From the NCBI GenBank assembly GCA_913055565.1, contig CAJXKP010000032.1, positions 1 to 33,456 on the forward strand: a stretch of 33,456 nt of DNA. The letters are read 5' to 3'. Positions within the stretch are counted from its first letter, which is position 1, and each line of letters begins with the position of its first letter. The stretch is from an uncultured Ectothiorhodospiraceae bacterium. GTDB lineage: Bacteria; Pseudomonadota; Gammaproteobacteria; Nitrococcales; Nitrococcaceae. A program made the position numbers and the translations under genes. Of the stretch, positions 17,440-26,728 are shown piece by piece. Under the pieces are notes generated by a model. That model did no database searches and was not told where the DNA came from. It saw only the letters and a list, made by a program, of their open reading frames with translations.

Positions 17440-20400
17440 ACGATATCCTCGCCTTCATGCTTGGCCGTGCCAGCCGACAGCGGCAGCGGGCTGCCCTGGG
17501 CGAGTAGCCAACGAAAATCCTCGGCCGCCAGCGGCACGGCGTAGTAGAAGCCCTGCCCGGTCGCACAGCCCATCGCGAGCAGGGTGTCGGCTATGGCCGG
17601 TGACTCCACGCCCTCGGCGACCGTTTGGGCGCCAAGGGCCTCGGCGATGGCGATAACCGACGCGGCTACACGCGCATCGTACGCCTGCGTCTCCAGGTTG
17701 AACACGAAGCCCTTGTCGATCTTAATCTCGTCAAACGGGTATTGCTGGAGATACAGCAGCGATGAATACCCGGTGCCGAAGTCATCGAGGGCCAGGCGGA
17801 CGCCCAGGTCATGCAGCGCCTGGAGCTGACGCAACAGGGCAGCACTGTCGGCCTCGAACACACTCTCGGTGATCTCCAGGGTCAGGGCGCTCGGGGCGAG
17901 GCCGTAGCGCTCCAGGGCCCGCGCCACCGTATCGGGGAATTGCCCGTCGGCGAACTGGACCACCGAGACGTTAACCGCCACCCGCACGATCGCCAGGCCC
18001 TCGTTAATCCAGCCCCGCAACTGCCGGCAGGCCGCATCCAGGACCCAGTCGCCGATGGGGCCGATAAGCTCGCTCTGCTCGGCGACCGGGATGAAATCGG
18101 CCGGTGACTGGGGTCCCTGCTCGGGGTGGGGCCAGCGCAGCAGGGCCTCGGCACCGACCAGCGCCCCATTGCTCAGGTCAACCTTAGGGTGGAAATGGAG
18201 CTCGAACTCGTCCTGCGCCAGGGCCCGGCGCAGCTCGTCCGTCAGCCAGATCCGTTGGTGGCTGGCCTCATCGAGCGCGGCGGTATACATCGACCACGAT
18301 TCAACGTCGCGATCGCGGTCCGCGTAGGATAGCGCCATCTCCGCCTCGCGCAGCAGGCGCTCGGCGTCGCGCGCCGTCTCGCCAAGGCGTGTGTAGCCAA
18401 AGCGGGCATGGCGCGCGAGCGCGTAGCCGGCGACGTTAAAGCGCTCGCGGAAGGACGCCGCGATGCCCTCGCAGGCGGCGTCCGCGGCGGCGTCGCTGGC
18501 GGTCGGGAGATACACCACGAACTCGTCGCCGCCGCTGCGCCCCACCACCGCCTCCTCGTCGACGGCGGCGCTGAGGCGTTGGGCCACCTGGCGCAGCAGC
18601 TCATCGCCGGCCTCGAAGCCGTAGGCCTCGTTAATGTCGTGCTGGTGGCGGATATCGAGCATAACCAGTCGCGCGCAAGGCAGCCATGGCGACTGGGCGA
18701 GCTGTTGGTCCAAGGTCGTAACTAAGCCCTGGCGCGAAGCCGCGCCGGTCAGCAGGTCCTCATAGGCGAGCCGGGCGAGGCTCGACTCGGCGCGCTTGCG
18801 CTCGGTGATATCGAGGTGCATGAGGACCGCCCGGGCATCGCTGGGGCGACCGGCGGCATCGGCAAGCCGGTTGACCAGGAGTTGGAACCACTGCTCGGGC
18901 GTTGGGCCATCGCAGGGGTATTCCATCACGAATTGTTGCCGCTCACCGGCGAGGACGGCGCGTAGGCCAGCCGCCACGGCGGCCGCCTCATCGGCGAATG
19001 ACCCCGTCACGTCGTCGCAAACCGCTAGATAGTTTCGGCCGATGCCAAAGTTGGGATCCGGGCTATCGCCGCGCCGGCCGTAGTCGCGCCAGGTCTCATT
19101 GACGTCGATAACCGTACCCTCGGCATCCAGCAGGGCCACATTGGCGGGTAGCGCGTCGATTAACGCCTTCCGCGATTCCAGCAGGCAAGCCAGCTCATCG
19201 TACGAGGCGCGCAGCTGCTCTTGGCTCTCCTTCAGGGCGGTGATGTCCTGCTTAATCTCGACGTAGTTGGTCATCCGGCCCTGCTCGTCGGTCAGCGGTG
19301 AGATCACCGCCGACTCCCAATACAGGCCACCGTCCTTGCGGCGGTTTTGCAGCTCGCCCGTCCAGACATCGCCGCGGGTGATCGTCTGCCATAGATCGCG
19401 GTAGACCGTATCCGGCGTGTTGCCGCTTTGGACGATGGCCGGCGTATTGCCCACCAGCTCATCGCGGGCGTAGCCGGATAGCCGCTCGTAAGCGGCATTG
19501 GCGTACTCGATGACACCGCTGGCGTCGGTGACCGCGATCGCCGCCGGGCTCTGTTCCGTGATCTGGGCGAGCTTGTGGCGCTGGCGCTCCTGCTCCCGGC
19601 GCCGGGTGATGTCCTGGAAGGCCCCCTGGACGCCGACAATGGCGCCCGATTCGCCGTAGAACGCCTCGCCGACCGCACGCACCCACACCCGCTGGCCCGA
19701 ATCAGCGATGATCGCAAGCTCCTTATCGAAGGGATCGCCGTTTGTCATACACGCGTTAAGCAGGCTTCGGGCCCGCTCACGGTACTCCGGGGCGTAGAAG
19801 GCGATAGCCTCTTCCACGGACGCCGGCGCGTAGCCTGACGGCATGCCATGGATCGCGGCGACGGCGTTCGACCATTCGATGGCCCCGCTTACCAGATCGA
19901 CGGACCAGCCGCCGAAGCGCGCGACCCGGCCGGCCATGGCGAGCAGGTCGGCCTGGCGTGCCGCCTCCGCCTCGGCGGCCCGCATAGCGGTAACGTCCGT
20001 GATCACCGCACCAACGTAACGATCGCTAGTCCCCGGCAGCTCAATCGGTACATGACGGATCAGCAGGCGCCGATGGCCGTCTCGGGGATGCTCGCGCTCG
20101 ATCTCGAAGCATTGCGGCTCGCCGGCCAGGCATCGGTCGAAAGGCGCCTTAATCCATGCCTGGAAGTGCTCGGTGCCGAGGATCGCCGCCAGCGAGCGCC
20201 CTTCTAAAGCGGCGCGCTCCGCATCGTGGGCTTGCGCGTAGGCCTGATTGACCCACAAAACACGATAGTCGGCGTCGGCGATGCCGCAAAGGTCGTCAGT
20301 GCCCTCCACAAGGGCACCGAACTGGCGCAACCGCTCACTCAGGCGCTGTTGCTCGCTGGCGGCTCGTACGGCCTCGCCGGCCTGCGGATCGTCGGTAATG

Positions 20401-20732
20401 TCCTCGACGGTGCCGACGATGGCGCAACCGTGGCCCTCATCGTGGCGGCAGGCGCCTTCCTGGCGAACATAGCGCGTTACGCCATCCGGGCGTTGGATGC
20501 GGTAGGCGATGGAGTAGCCCTCGCAGCGGGCCACGGCGTTGCGGTGCGCAGCGATCACTCGGGTGCGATCGGCCTCGTGGATTTGGGCGTAGAAGGTGCT
20601 TAGCTCAGGTGGCCCGGCGTCGGAATCGCGACCGAAGATCGCGAACGCCTTGGGGGACCACTCCAGCTCGCCGGTGCTCAGATCGTAACGCCAGCTGCCG
20701 AGCTCGGTAATGCGTTGCGTGTCTAAGAGCAT
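17436..20732 (-). CDS. Multi-PAS GGDEF-EAL c-di-GMP enzyme, first gene of the kai operon
   Basis: The protein has 1098 residues and about five PAS-type sensor segments, beginning near residues 5, 150, 285, 395 and 515; several end with a D-I-T or D-V-T PAC signature. The GGDEF domain (about 655-815) has an intact active motif GGDEF at 734-738 but no RxxD inhibition site. The EAL domain (about 835-1080) keeps E-A-L at 862-864, ITESVFE, DDFGTGYSSL, KIDKGFV and A-E-G-V-E-S. Both making and breaking c-di-GMP are therefore possible, with PAS input deciding the balance. It has no membrane segment, so it is cytoplasmic. An in-frame TAG lies just before ATG 20732, so the start cannot be further upstream by ATG; no good ribosome binding site is seen. 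Its stop overlaps the KaiC start, linking c-di-GMP turnover to KaiBC. Confidence 0.9.
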   Translation of the reverse strand: MLLDTQRITELGSWRYDLSTGELEWSPKAFAIFGRDSDAGPPELSTFYAQIHEADRTRVIAAHRNAVARCEGYSIAYRIQRPDGVTRYVRQEGACRHDEGHGCAIVGTVEDITDDPQAGEAVRAASEQQRLSERLRQFGALVEGTDDLCGIADADYRVLWVNQAYAQAHDAERAALEGRSLAAILGTEHFQAWIKAPFDRCLAGEPQCFEIEREHPRDGHRRLLIRHVPIELPGTSDRYVGAVITDVTAMRAAEAEAARQADLLAMAGRVARFGGWSVDLVSGAIEWSNAVAAIHGMPSGYAPASVEEAIAFYAPEYRERARSLLNACMTNGDPFDKELAIIADSGQRVWVRAVGEAFYGESGAIVGVQGAFQDITRRREQERQRHKLAQITEQSPAAIAVTDASGVIEYANAAYERLSGYARDELVGNTPAIVQSGNTPDTVYRDLWQTITRGDVWTGELQNRRKDGGLYWESAVISPLTDEQGRMTNYVEIKQDITALKESQEQLRASYDELACLLESRKALIDALPANVALLDAEGTVIDVNETWRDYGRRGDSPDPNFGIGRNYLAVCDDVTGSFADEAAAVAAGLRAVLAGERQQFVMEYPCDGPTPEQWFQLLVNRLADAAGRPSDARAVLMHLDITERKRAESSLARLAYEDLLTGAASRQGLVTTLDQQLAQSPWLPCARLVMLDIRHQHDINEAYGFEAGDELLRQVAQRLSAAVDEEAVVGRSGGDEFVVYLPTASDAAADAACEGIAASFRERFNVAGYALARHARFGYTRLGETARDAERLLREAEMALSYADRDRDVESWSMYTAALDEASHQRIWLTDELRRALAQDEFELHFHPKVDLSNGALVGAEALLRWPHPEQGPQSPADFIPVAEQSELIGPIGDWVLDAACRQLRGWINEGLAIVRVAVNVSVVQFADGQFPDTVARALERYGLAPSALTLEITESVFEADSAALLRQLQALHDLGVRLALDDFGTGYSSLLYLQQYPFDEIKIDKGFVFNLETQAYDARVAASVIAIAEALGAQTVAEGVESPAIADTLLAMGCATGQGFYYAVPLAAEDFRWLLAQGSPLPLSAGTAKHEGEDIV

Positions 20733-20762
20733 CGGCTAGGGCCTGGCGACGGTATGTGAGCG

Positions 20763-20815
20763 GATATTTATTTAGATAAAGTATAGCGTATGGTATCTAT
20801 TATTAATATACAAGA
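20763..20815 (-). promoter_or_regulatory. AT-rich island upstream of the kai operon
   Basis: A stretch of about 53 bases consisting mostly of A and T lies 31 bases before the first gene of the kai operon, in otherwise GC-rich DNA. On the minus strand it holds a TATACT box (20785-20780) and a TTGTAT (20813-20808), but they are 22 bases apart, too far for a standard sigma-70 pair. It is the most likely promoter region. Confidence 0.5.
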
Positions 20816-20979
20816 TACTCGCCGTCACGGGCTTAGCGGACCCGGCAAAGACGGCCACGGTCGCTACGGCCACTCGTGCGGCGCTCGATGGCTCCCTGAG
20901 CCATTTATGCCTTATTGCGCAAACGTCGGTCTGTGCACGTTGCAACTCGCCAGCGGATCGGTACCGCCGCCCCCCTGCG

Positions 20980-21563
20980 GGGTCTGTAACGGGTAGGCTG
21001 GCTCGGGCTGAGAAGGGGGCATCCGACGGGGCAATTCCCTCGCCCCGGCGACAGGAGGGTTGTCCTAGACGACCGCAGGCGGGTCGAGTATCCAGATGCT
21101 TTTGCGACCGGACTACCACGAGCAAGCCGTGCAGGCTCATCCACGAGATTCCCGCTCGCGTCTGACGACGCGGCGGGAATGACGTGCTATTCCCCAGCCG
21201 CTACCCCGGCGTTGTCATTCCGACCGCCGCAGGCGGATCGAGAGTCCCGACGTTTGGCTGTACCGGAACCTACCAGCAGCCGTACCGTTACCTCGTGAGA
21301 CTCTTGCTTACACGATAATGACAGGCCTTGTTGCAGGCTTTGTTCTCACTGTCAGCCCTTCTACAACCGCAGTCATCCTCGACGACCGGCAGGTCGATCG
21401 AGAATCTCGCTGTTATGCCGCGCCGGTCGGTAACGGCGCACCTCACGGGGTCACGTCGGGATTCCAGCTCGCGCCTGACGACCGGCGGGAAGGACATGCT
21501 ACCCCCCAGCCGCTATCCCTGGCCGTGTCATTGTCGACCGCCGCAGGCGGATCGAGAATCTCA
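20980..21563. repeat. Cluster of six ATTC-type palindromic repeats (family A)
   Basis: Copies in plus orientation are at 21062-21095 (degenerate), 21214-21250, 21372-21409 and 21527-21563. Copies in minus orientation are at 21144-21183 and 21457-21495. Each has GTCATTC-like and AATCTCG-like ends around an inverted repeat. A minus copy followed by a plus copy about 30 bases later occurs twice as a composite unit (21144-21250 and 21457-21563), joined by a shared spacer containing C-C-C-C-A-G-C-C-G-C-T-A. The 926-base gap between the kai operon and the ZIP gene holds these repeats and no recognisable gene. Confidence 0.75.
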
Positions 21564-21658
21564 ATACGCTACCGTAAGGGTTGCCACTCACACCCGGCCA
21601 AGGCTACGTCGTCGAAGTCGGGAATGGGTGGCAACTTGGCGATTGTTACTGAACGAGC

Positions 21659-22405
21659 CTAGTGCGGCAGAGCGAACTGCAGCGCCATCATGGCCATAAA
21701 GGCCAGCAGCACGACGACACCCATCTGGCTGGGCTGCAGGTGATCATTGGCGTCCTGTAGCAGCTCGGCGAAGACCATCCAGATCATGGCGCCGGCGGCC
21801 AGGCCCAAGCCCACGGGCAAAAAGGGCTCGAAGGCGATCACCAGGATATACGCCGGTAGGGCCATCAGCGGTTGGGGCAGGCTGGTAAAGATGGCCCAGA
21901 GCGCGGCCTTGGCCACCGACGTCCCGCGGGGCACCATCACCAAGGCGATGGCCAGCCCCTCTGGGATGTTATGCACCGCGATCGCGGTGGTGATGTAGAC
22001 GCCCAGGGTTTGGCCGCCGCCGTAAGAGACGCCGACGCCGATACCTTCGGCGAAGGAGTGGATCGTCATGACCCCCAGGATAAGCAGGGCCTTGCGGGCA
22101 TCGGCACCCACCAGGTCGCCGACGTCGGGCGCGCCGCGGTGCTCGATCCAGCGATTGGCGAGCACCACCACCACGAGCCCGGTCCCTATCCCCAGCAAGC
22201 CGCGCCAGGGCCCGATGCCATTGGCCTCCTCGACCAGGCTGTGGCTGGCAGCTAGCATCATGCCCGAGGCCACCGCGGCACCGACCCCCAGCCAGTAGAC
22301 GGACACTTGCCGGGCCCAGATCAACGGGATGGCGCCGAGGCCGGTGGCAACGGCGGTAATAAAGGCCGCTATAAAAACCACCATCAGGCTGGTCTCGGTT
22401 GCCAT
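21659..22405 (-). CDS. ZIP-family metal transporter
   Basis: The 248-residue membrane protein has about eight helices and the two ZIP metal-site motifs: HSFAEGIGVG at about 116-125 and HNIPEGLAIA at about 144-153. A further H-S-L-V-E-E lies near residue 55. ZIP proteins carry Zn2+, Fe2+ or similar divalent ions into the cytoplasm, although some bacterial forms have other directions or substrates. The start at ATG 22405 puts the first membrane helix at residues 7-28, as expected. It appears to be a single-gene unit. No zinc or iron operator was recognised upstream. Confidence 0.9.
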   Translation of the reverse strand: MATETSLMVVFIAAFITAVATGLGAIPLIWARQVSVYWLGVGAAVASGMMLAASHSLVEEANGIGPWRGLLGIGTGLVVVVLANRWIEHRGAPDVGDLVGADARKALLILGVMTIHSFAEGIGVGVSYGGGQTLGVYITTAIAVHNIPEGLAIALVMVPRGTSVAKAALWAIFTSLPQPLMALPAYILVIAFEPFLPVGLGLAAGAMIWMVFAELLQDANDHLQPSQMGVVVLLAFMAMMALQFALPH

Positions 22406-22825
22406 TGGCGCCCCCTATTGATGGCCCTCGTGTCCTCGCAAGCCACGCCGCAACCCAACCAGGCCAGTCGGCCGCCCCGACCACGGCATAGGTGCGGTGC
22501 CTTGCCCAATAACGGACCTGGCCGGCGTCCGCATTCCGGCGCGGCCATGCCCCATCCGAGAGTCGCTCCGCTACGCCGGCTTGCGGGATTGAGCTTGCTA
22601 CCCAAGAGGACGCGCCATCTGTGGAAAGGTTACGCGATCCGCTCAACGACGGGTGCGTGCTACACCAATCGCGAGTGAGGCGGGCTGCGAGGGACCTAGC
22701 CTAACTCACTACACACGGACGAGAAGCCGTTTTCACCCCGCCTATGGGCGGCCGGCTCGCTTCTTTTACCCCGCGGCTGTAATCTCACTACAGGATTCAA
22801 GTATCAATCACGGGGGCGCGGCGGC
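22406..22825 (+). other. 420-bp gap between divergent genes, no recognised gene
   Basis: This stretch should contain the promoters of the ZIP gene (minus strand) and the methyltransferase gene (plus strand). I looked for a riboswitch before the methyltransferase and could not recognise one. Open frames here are unsupported. Confidence 0.5.
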
Positions 22826-23737
22826 ATGACTTCCGAAAACCAGCAGGTCGTTCTATTAGATGGCGGCATGGGCCAGGAGCTGCGTCGGCGTAGCCGTCAG
22901 CCCGCCTCGCCGCTGTGGTCGGCGCAGGTCATGCTCGACGAGGCCGTGCTCGTCACCGCGGCGCATCGCGACTTCATCGACGCCGGCGCTCGGGTTATTA
23001 CCGCCAATACCTACAGCGCGACACCCCAGCGCTTGGCGCGCGACGCCGACGCCGCTTTGTTCGAGCCCCTCCAGGCGGCCGCCCTCAAGGCGGCCGAGGA
23101 CGCGCGCCAGCAAAGCGGTCAGGACGTGCGCATCGCGGGCTGCCTGGGACCGTTGGTGGCCAGCTATCGCCCGGACCTGGCCCCGGACGACGCGACTTGC
23201 CTGGCCGACTACCGCCGCATGGTGGCGCACCAATCGCAGGGGGTGGATCTGTTCATCGTCGAGACCATGGCCCTGGCCCGCGAGGCGCGGGCGGCAACCG
23301 TCGCCGCGGCTGAAAGCCAACTTCCGGTATGGACAGCGTTCACGGTGGACGATGGCGACGGTACGCGTCTGCGCTCGGGCGAGCCACTAATCGATGCCAC
23401 GCGCGATATCATCGCCGCTGGGGCCTCGCGGGTACTGGTGAATTGCTCGGTGCCCGAGGCCGTCACCACCGCCATGGCGGAGCTAGCCACCCTCGGCACC
23501 CCCTTTGGCGGCTACGCCAATGGCTTTACCTCGGTGGCAGCGCTCCAGCCGGGCGGGACAGTGGACGTCCTAGAGGCCCGTACGGACCTCGATCCCAGCG
23601 CCTACGCCGACCACGCCCTCGATTGGGTCGCGGAAGGCGCTACCCTCGTGGGTGGCTGTTGCGAAGTCGGACCGGCCCATATCGCGGCCTTGGCCGAACG
23701 GTTGACCGCAGCCGGATACACTGTTGTGGCGGCGTAG
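22826..23737 (+). CDS. Homocysteine S-methyltransferase family protein
   Basis: The 303-residue TIM-barrel protein starts with LLDGGMGQELRRR (residues 9-21), the family's N-terminal signature. It carries the zinc ligands as C in L-V-N-C-S (about 209) and the C-C pair in VGGCCEVG (about 279-286). It also has ITANTYSAT and FIVETMAL motifs. Members transfer a methyl group from S-methylmethionine, betaine or another donor to homocysteine to give methionine. The length fits the MmuM/BhmT single-domain group, and the donor is not predictable from sequence alone. It ends with TAG. It stands as a single gene, 132 bases before the antiporter gene on the same strand. Confidence 0.9.
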   Translation: MTSENQQVVLLDGGMGQELRRRSRQPASPLWSAQVMLDEAVLVTAAHRDFIDAGARVITANTYSATPQRLARDADAALFEPLQAAALKAAEDARQQSGQDVRIAGCLGPLVASYRPDLAPDDATCLADYRRMVAHQSQGVDLFIVETMALAREARAATVAAAESQLPVWTAFTVDDGDGTRLRSGEPLIDATRDIIAAGASRVLVNCSVPEAVTTAMAELATLGTPFGGYANGFTSVAALQPGGTVDVLEARTDLDPSAYADHALDWVAEGATLVGGCCEVGPAHIAALAERLTAAGYTVVAA

Positions 23738-23869
23738 CCCGGCCCCTACCTTGGCGGGTCGATAAGCGCGTAGCACCGCGGAGCTAGGGTATCGCAGCAC
23801 CGGACCGATTGGGGTCGGCGACCCGCCGATGAGCGCGGTATTCTAGGGCTTTTACCGGAGGTCTCGCGC

Positions 23870-25054
23870 GTGTCCGCTGCCCACGTCCTCTTGGCCCTTG
23901 GCGCCATCCTGGCGGTAAGCATCCTGGCCGATGCCGTGGCACGCCGCACGGCGATCCCGCGCATCTCCCTACTCATCCTGGTCGGGATAGCCACGGCGAT
24001 CTGGCAGCCGGCGGACACCCGCCCGCTCGGGGGCCTGGGCGAACCGCTCATCCAACTCGCCCTCGTCATGGTGGCCTTTTTGCTCGGTGGCGAGCTCACG
24101 CGCGAGCGCCTGCGCTCCATCGGGGCGCTGGTGGGCGTTGTCTCGGTGGGCGTTGCCGTCAGCAGTCTCGTCATTGTCGGCGCGGGGCTTGCAGCGGTGG
24201 GCTATCCGTTGCCCGTCGCCCTGGCGCTGGGCGCGATCGCCGTCGCCACCGATCCCGCCGCCGTGATGCAGGGGGTACGCGCCTGCCAAGGCGAGGAGTC
24301 ACTAACGGGGCGCGTCCTTAAGGGGGTGGTGGCGGTCGACGACGCCTGGGGGATTATCGTCTTCGGCGCCGTAATGGCCCTGCTGGGCTGGCTCGATACT
24401 GGCAGTGGCATTGCGTCCCTCGGCCACGCCGCCCGTGAGCTCGGGGGTGCCGTCGCGGCGGGCGTGGTCCTCGGGCTGCCTGCCGCGTGGCTCACCGGGC
24501 GGCTCCGCCCCGGCGAGCCCACCCAGGTCGAGGCCCTGGCGTTAATCCTGATCATCACGGGATTGAGCCAGGTCCTCGCCGTATCGGGGCTACTTCTGGC
24601 CATGGTCACGGGGGCAGTTATCGCCAACGTCTCGCCCCACCACACGCGCGCCTTCCACGAGATCGAGCAGATCGAGTGGCCGTTCCTGGTGTTCTTTTTC
24701 GTGCTCTCCGGGGCGAGTATTCGCCTGGACGCGGCGATGGCGGCACTGCCCCTGCTGGCCGCCTACGGCGTCTGCCGCCTCGGGGGTCGTCTGCTCGGTG
24801 GTTGGCTTACCGCACGTTGGGCTCGGCGCCGCGGGGAACCACTACCCGCGGGCCTCGGGCTGGCCCTAACCCCCCAGGCCGGCGTCGCCACCGGCATGGC
24901 GCTGCTGGCGGCCGAGCGTTTCCCGGCCCATGCGCAACAGCTCATGGCCACCGCCGTCGGCGGCACCGTCATCTTCGAGCTCATCGGGCCCTGGCTCGTC
25001 CAGCGCGTTGCCAAGCCAACCGACGATGCCTCGGCCAATAGCGATTCGGGTTAG
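23870..25054 (+). CDS. Cation:proton antiporter (CPA family)
   Basis: This 394-residue membrane protein has about 12 helices and the Na+/H+ antiporter core motifs: A-T-D-P-A-A-V at about 124-130 and VVAVDDAWGIIVF at about 152-164, whose paired Asp residues bind the ion. Such proteins exchange Na+ or K+ for H+ in the inner membrane. No C-terminal nucleotide-binding (TrkA) domain follows. The start is GTG 23870, backed by CCGGAGG about 8 bases upstream. The stop TAG (25052-25054) overlaps the stop of a converging regulator relic. Confidence 0.9.
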   Translation: MSAAHVLLALGAILAVSILADAVARRTAIPRISLLILVGIATAIWQPADTRPLGGLGEPLIQLALVMVAFLLGGELTRERLRSIGALVGVVSVGVAVSSLVIVGAGLAAVGYPLPVALALGAIAVATDPAAVMQGVRACQGEESLTGRVLKGVVAVDDAWGIIVFGAVMALLGWLDTGSGIASLGHAARELGGAVAAGVVLGLPAAWLTGRLRPGEPTQVEALALILIITGLSQVLAVSGLLLAMVTGAVIANVSPHHTRAFHEIEQIEWPFLVFFFVLSGASIRLDAAMAALPLLAAYGVCRLGGRLLGGWLTARWARRRGEPLPAGLGLALTPQAGVATGMALLAAERFPAHAQQLMATAVGGTVIFELIGPWLVQRVAKPTDDASANSDSG

Positions 25055-25273
25055 CCGAAGCGGGCCCTCAGCGCCGCGGCATCAATGCTAATGCGTGCGC
25101 TTAGGCCCACCATGCCCTGCTGCTCGAACGCCTTGAGCACTAGGCTGGCGATTCCCCGCAAGATGCCCAGTCCCATGGCGAGCTGATGGTGCATCATCGT
25201 CTGGGGGAATCCGCGACCCGACGCAACAACAGCCCGGCGAGCCGATCTGCCACACAGCGGAAGGCCACCGCCT
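25051..25273 (-). pseudogene. Crp/Fnr-type regulator, decayed C-terminal piece
   Basis: Reading down the minus strand from 25197, the frame gives H-Q-L-A-M-G-L-G-I-L, then L-V-L-K-A-F-E-Q-Q-G-M-V and A-A-L-R-A-R-F-G before the stop TAA (25053-25051). This fits the helix-turn-helix end of a Crp/Fnr regulator (pattern S-R-x-x-L-A-x-x-L-G-I, then V-L-K-A-F-E-x-x-G). The preceding segment (25273-25205) encodes V-A-D-R-L-A-G-L-L-L in another frame, so at least one frameshift separates the pieces. The sensor domain is gone. The match is from memory of the family. Confidence 0.5.
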
Positions 25274-25394
25274 TAGCAACAAGCCCAGCGGGCCAGGCCG
25301 CCCCACGTAAGGGTGGCTTGTAACACGTCTCCTGGCTCGAGCTGAGACAGAATATCCGACGGGGTAACCCTCTTAACCCTGTACATAGTCAGCC

Positions 25395-25674
25395 AGTTTC
25401 CACCGCCGCAGGCGGATCGGGAATCACGAGCTCTCATCGCGCAGGGACCCAATGGAGGCCTTACGGGTGTCCAGCGAGATTCTCGCCTCCGCGAGAATGA
25501 CGAGGCTCTGGCTGGCCTTACGAGGCACTGACGGCGTCAAAAGAGCGGCGTCATTCTCCGACGATCGAGAGGTCGATCGAGAATCCCGAGGTGTTGCTGT
25601 ACGGCTAGCCAGTGGCAGCCATTCGGGGCCCAAGCGGCCTTCCCGCGCGCGTCTGACAACGCGCCGGGAATGAC
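25395..25674. repeat. Cluster of four family A palindromes
   Basis: Copies are at 25395-25430 (plus, degenerate), 25474-25502 (minus), 25550-25589 (plus) and 25640-25674 (minus). The stretch leading into the first copy (from about 25320) resembles the stretch before the 21062 copy, sharing C-T-G-A-G-A and A-T-C-C-G-A-C-G-G-G-G, so a longer composite unit has been copied. No gene is seen in 25274-25839. Confidence 0.7.
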
Positions 25675-25839
25675 ATGCCGTTATAGATGGCCAAACTACA
25701 GCATCGGACACGCGACTTAGCGGTAACTTAGAACCTGTTACGTAGGAAGTCACGCTGGCAAAGGCGTGGAGGAGTCCGGCTCACGGGGGGATGGGCGTCG
25801 ACCCGACGGATCGCATCGCAATGCACGGATTCCTTAGGA

Positions 25840-26145
25840 TCGCGCGGCATCGGCGCCAAAAACCTGTTGTGGCACAAATGCTTGTAATGCGATCCCTATC
25901 GGACCCAGAGCGCACGCCCGACCCTCGTAACGCGCGCTAATTCGGTCGATGAGCCTGGTGGTCTGGCCGGGCGCGTTAGCGATGAGCCCGTAATCCGCGG
26001 GTTCGCCGCGCCCGCATTCTGCGACTCGCACCGCGATCGTGTCCTTGTACACGTCTTTGCCGATGTAGGCCGGATAGAGCTCGCCCGTATGCCCCTGACC
26101 CCGCTCGGCGCCCAGCCGGCCTGCTGGCGCCACTACCTTGTTCAT
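25840..26145 (-). pseudogene. IS110-family transposase, 5' remnant
   Basis: The minus-strand frame from ATG 26145 reads M-N-K-V-V, then G-H-T-G-E-L-Y-P-A-Y-I-G-K-D-V-Y-K-D-T-I-A-V, close to the start of IS110-type DEDD transposases (usual form Y-I-G-L-D-V-H-K-D-T-I). Similarity continues through I-A-N-A-P and R-L-I-D-R to about 25897. The frame then degenerates and stops near 25837. The catalytic C-terminal half is absent, so it is a dead fragment. Inverted ends were not found. Confidence 0.65.
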
Positions 26146-26728
26146 CGATTGTGCGCTAGCCTCGTATGTGACCTGCCCCCTCGATGTGGCTCTGTGTTTG
26201 CCCAACCTCTTACATAACCCACGTTGTCGAGGTCGGGGGGTCACTCCATGATTTCTACGTCGGTACAGCCCATCGCGCGGCTTCATAGCCGAGCCCCTCT
26301 CTGCGAATCGGCTGCTCTGGCAGGCGCCAAGAGGCTTGCCTCCTGCCTAGCGCGATTCTACGCCGCGGCGCCCACCGCGTAGGAGCTCAGCCCCCTGAGC
26401 GACCAGTCGAGCCCGAAATCAGCACCGCCGGCAGTGCTTAACCAAATCAGCAAGGCCTCAGTATGGGACGAAGGCCCTCAAGGATTGCATTACAACCTAT
26501 GAAGTCCTCGGCACCGGCGAGCATCGGCGCTCAAGGCCCTCATTTGGCGCAGATGGTTGCGAGCCGTACCAGAGAGTTTCTATTGATACCGGGATGCAAC
26601 GACTTATCGCCAGGCACTGGATTGGGCGCCACTGGGTTGATTGCAATGATTGCAATGCCAGCCGCTACGAATTAGCCTATCAGTAGCGCATCGTTTAGCG
26701 CTTCTGTTGGCGATAAGGGAGGCTTGCC
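26146..26728. other. 583-bp gap with a GTAG-type palindrome (family B)
   Basis: At 26379-26403 a GTAGGAG head is followed by GCTCAG-cccc-CTGAGC, and an inverted C-T-A-C core lies 20 bases upstream (26357-26361). Together they look like a REP pair. The plus strand from about 26470 to 26690 stays open in one frame but shows no known family. The last 20 bases contain the GGGAGG ribosome binding site of the antitoxin gene. Confidence 0.5.

Noticed and set aside
22640-22825. Possible methionine or SAM riboswitch before the homocysteine methyltransferase gene
   Set aside because: No SAM, SAH or cobalamin consensus could be recognised; short complementary bits exist but do not form a known fold.
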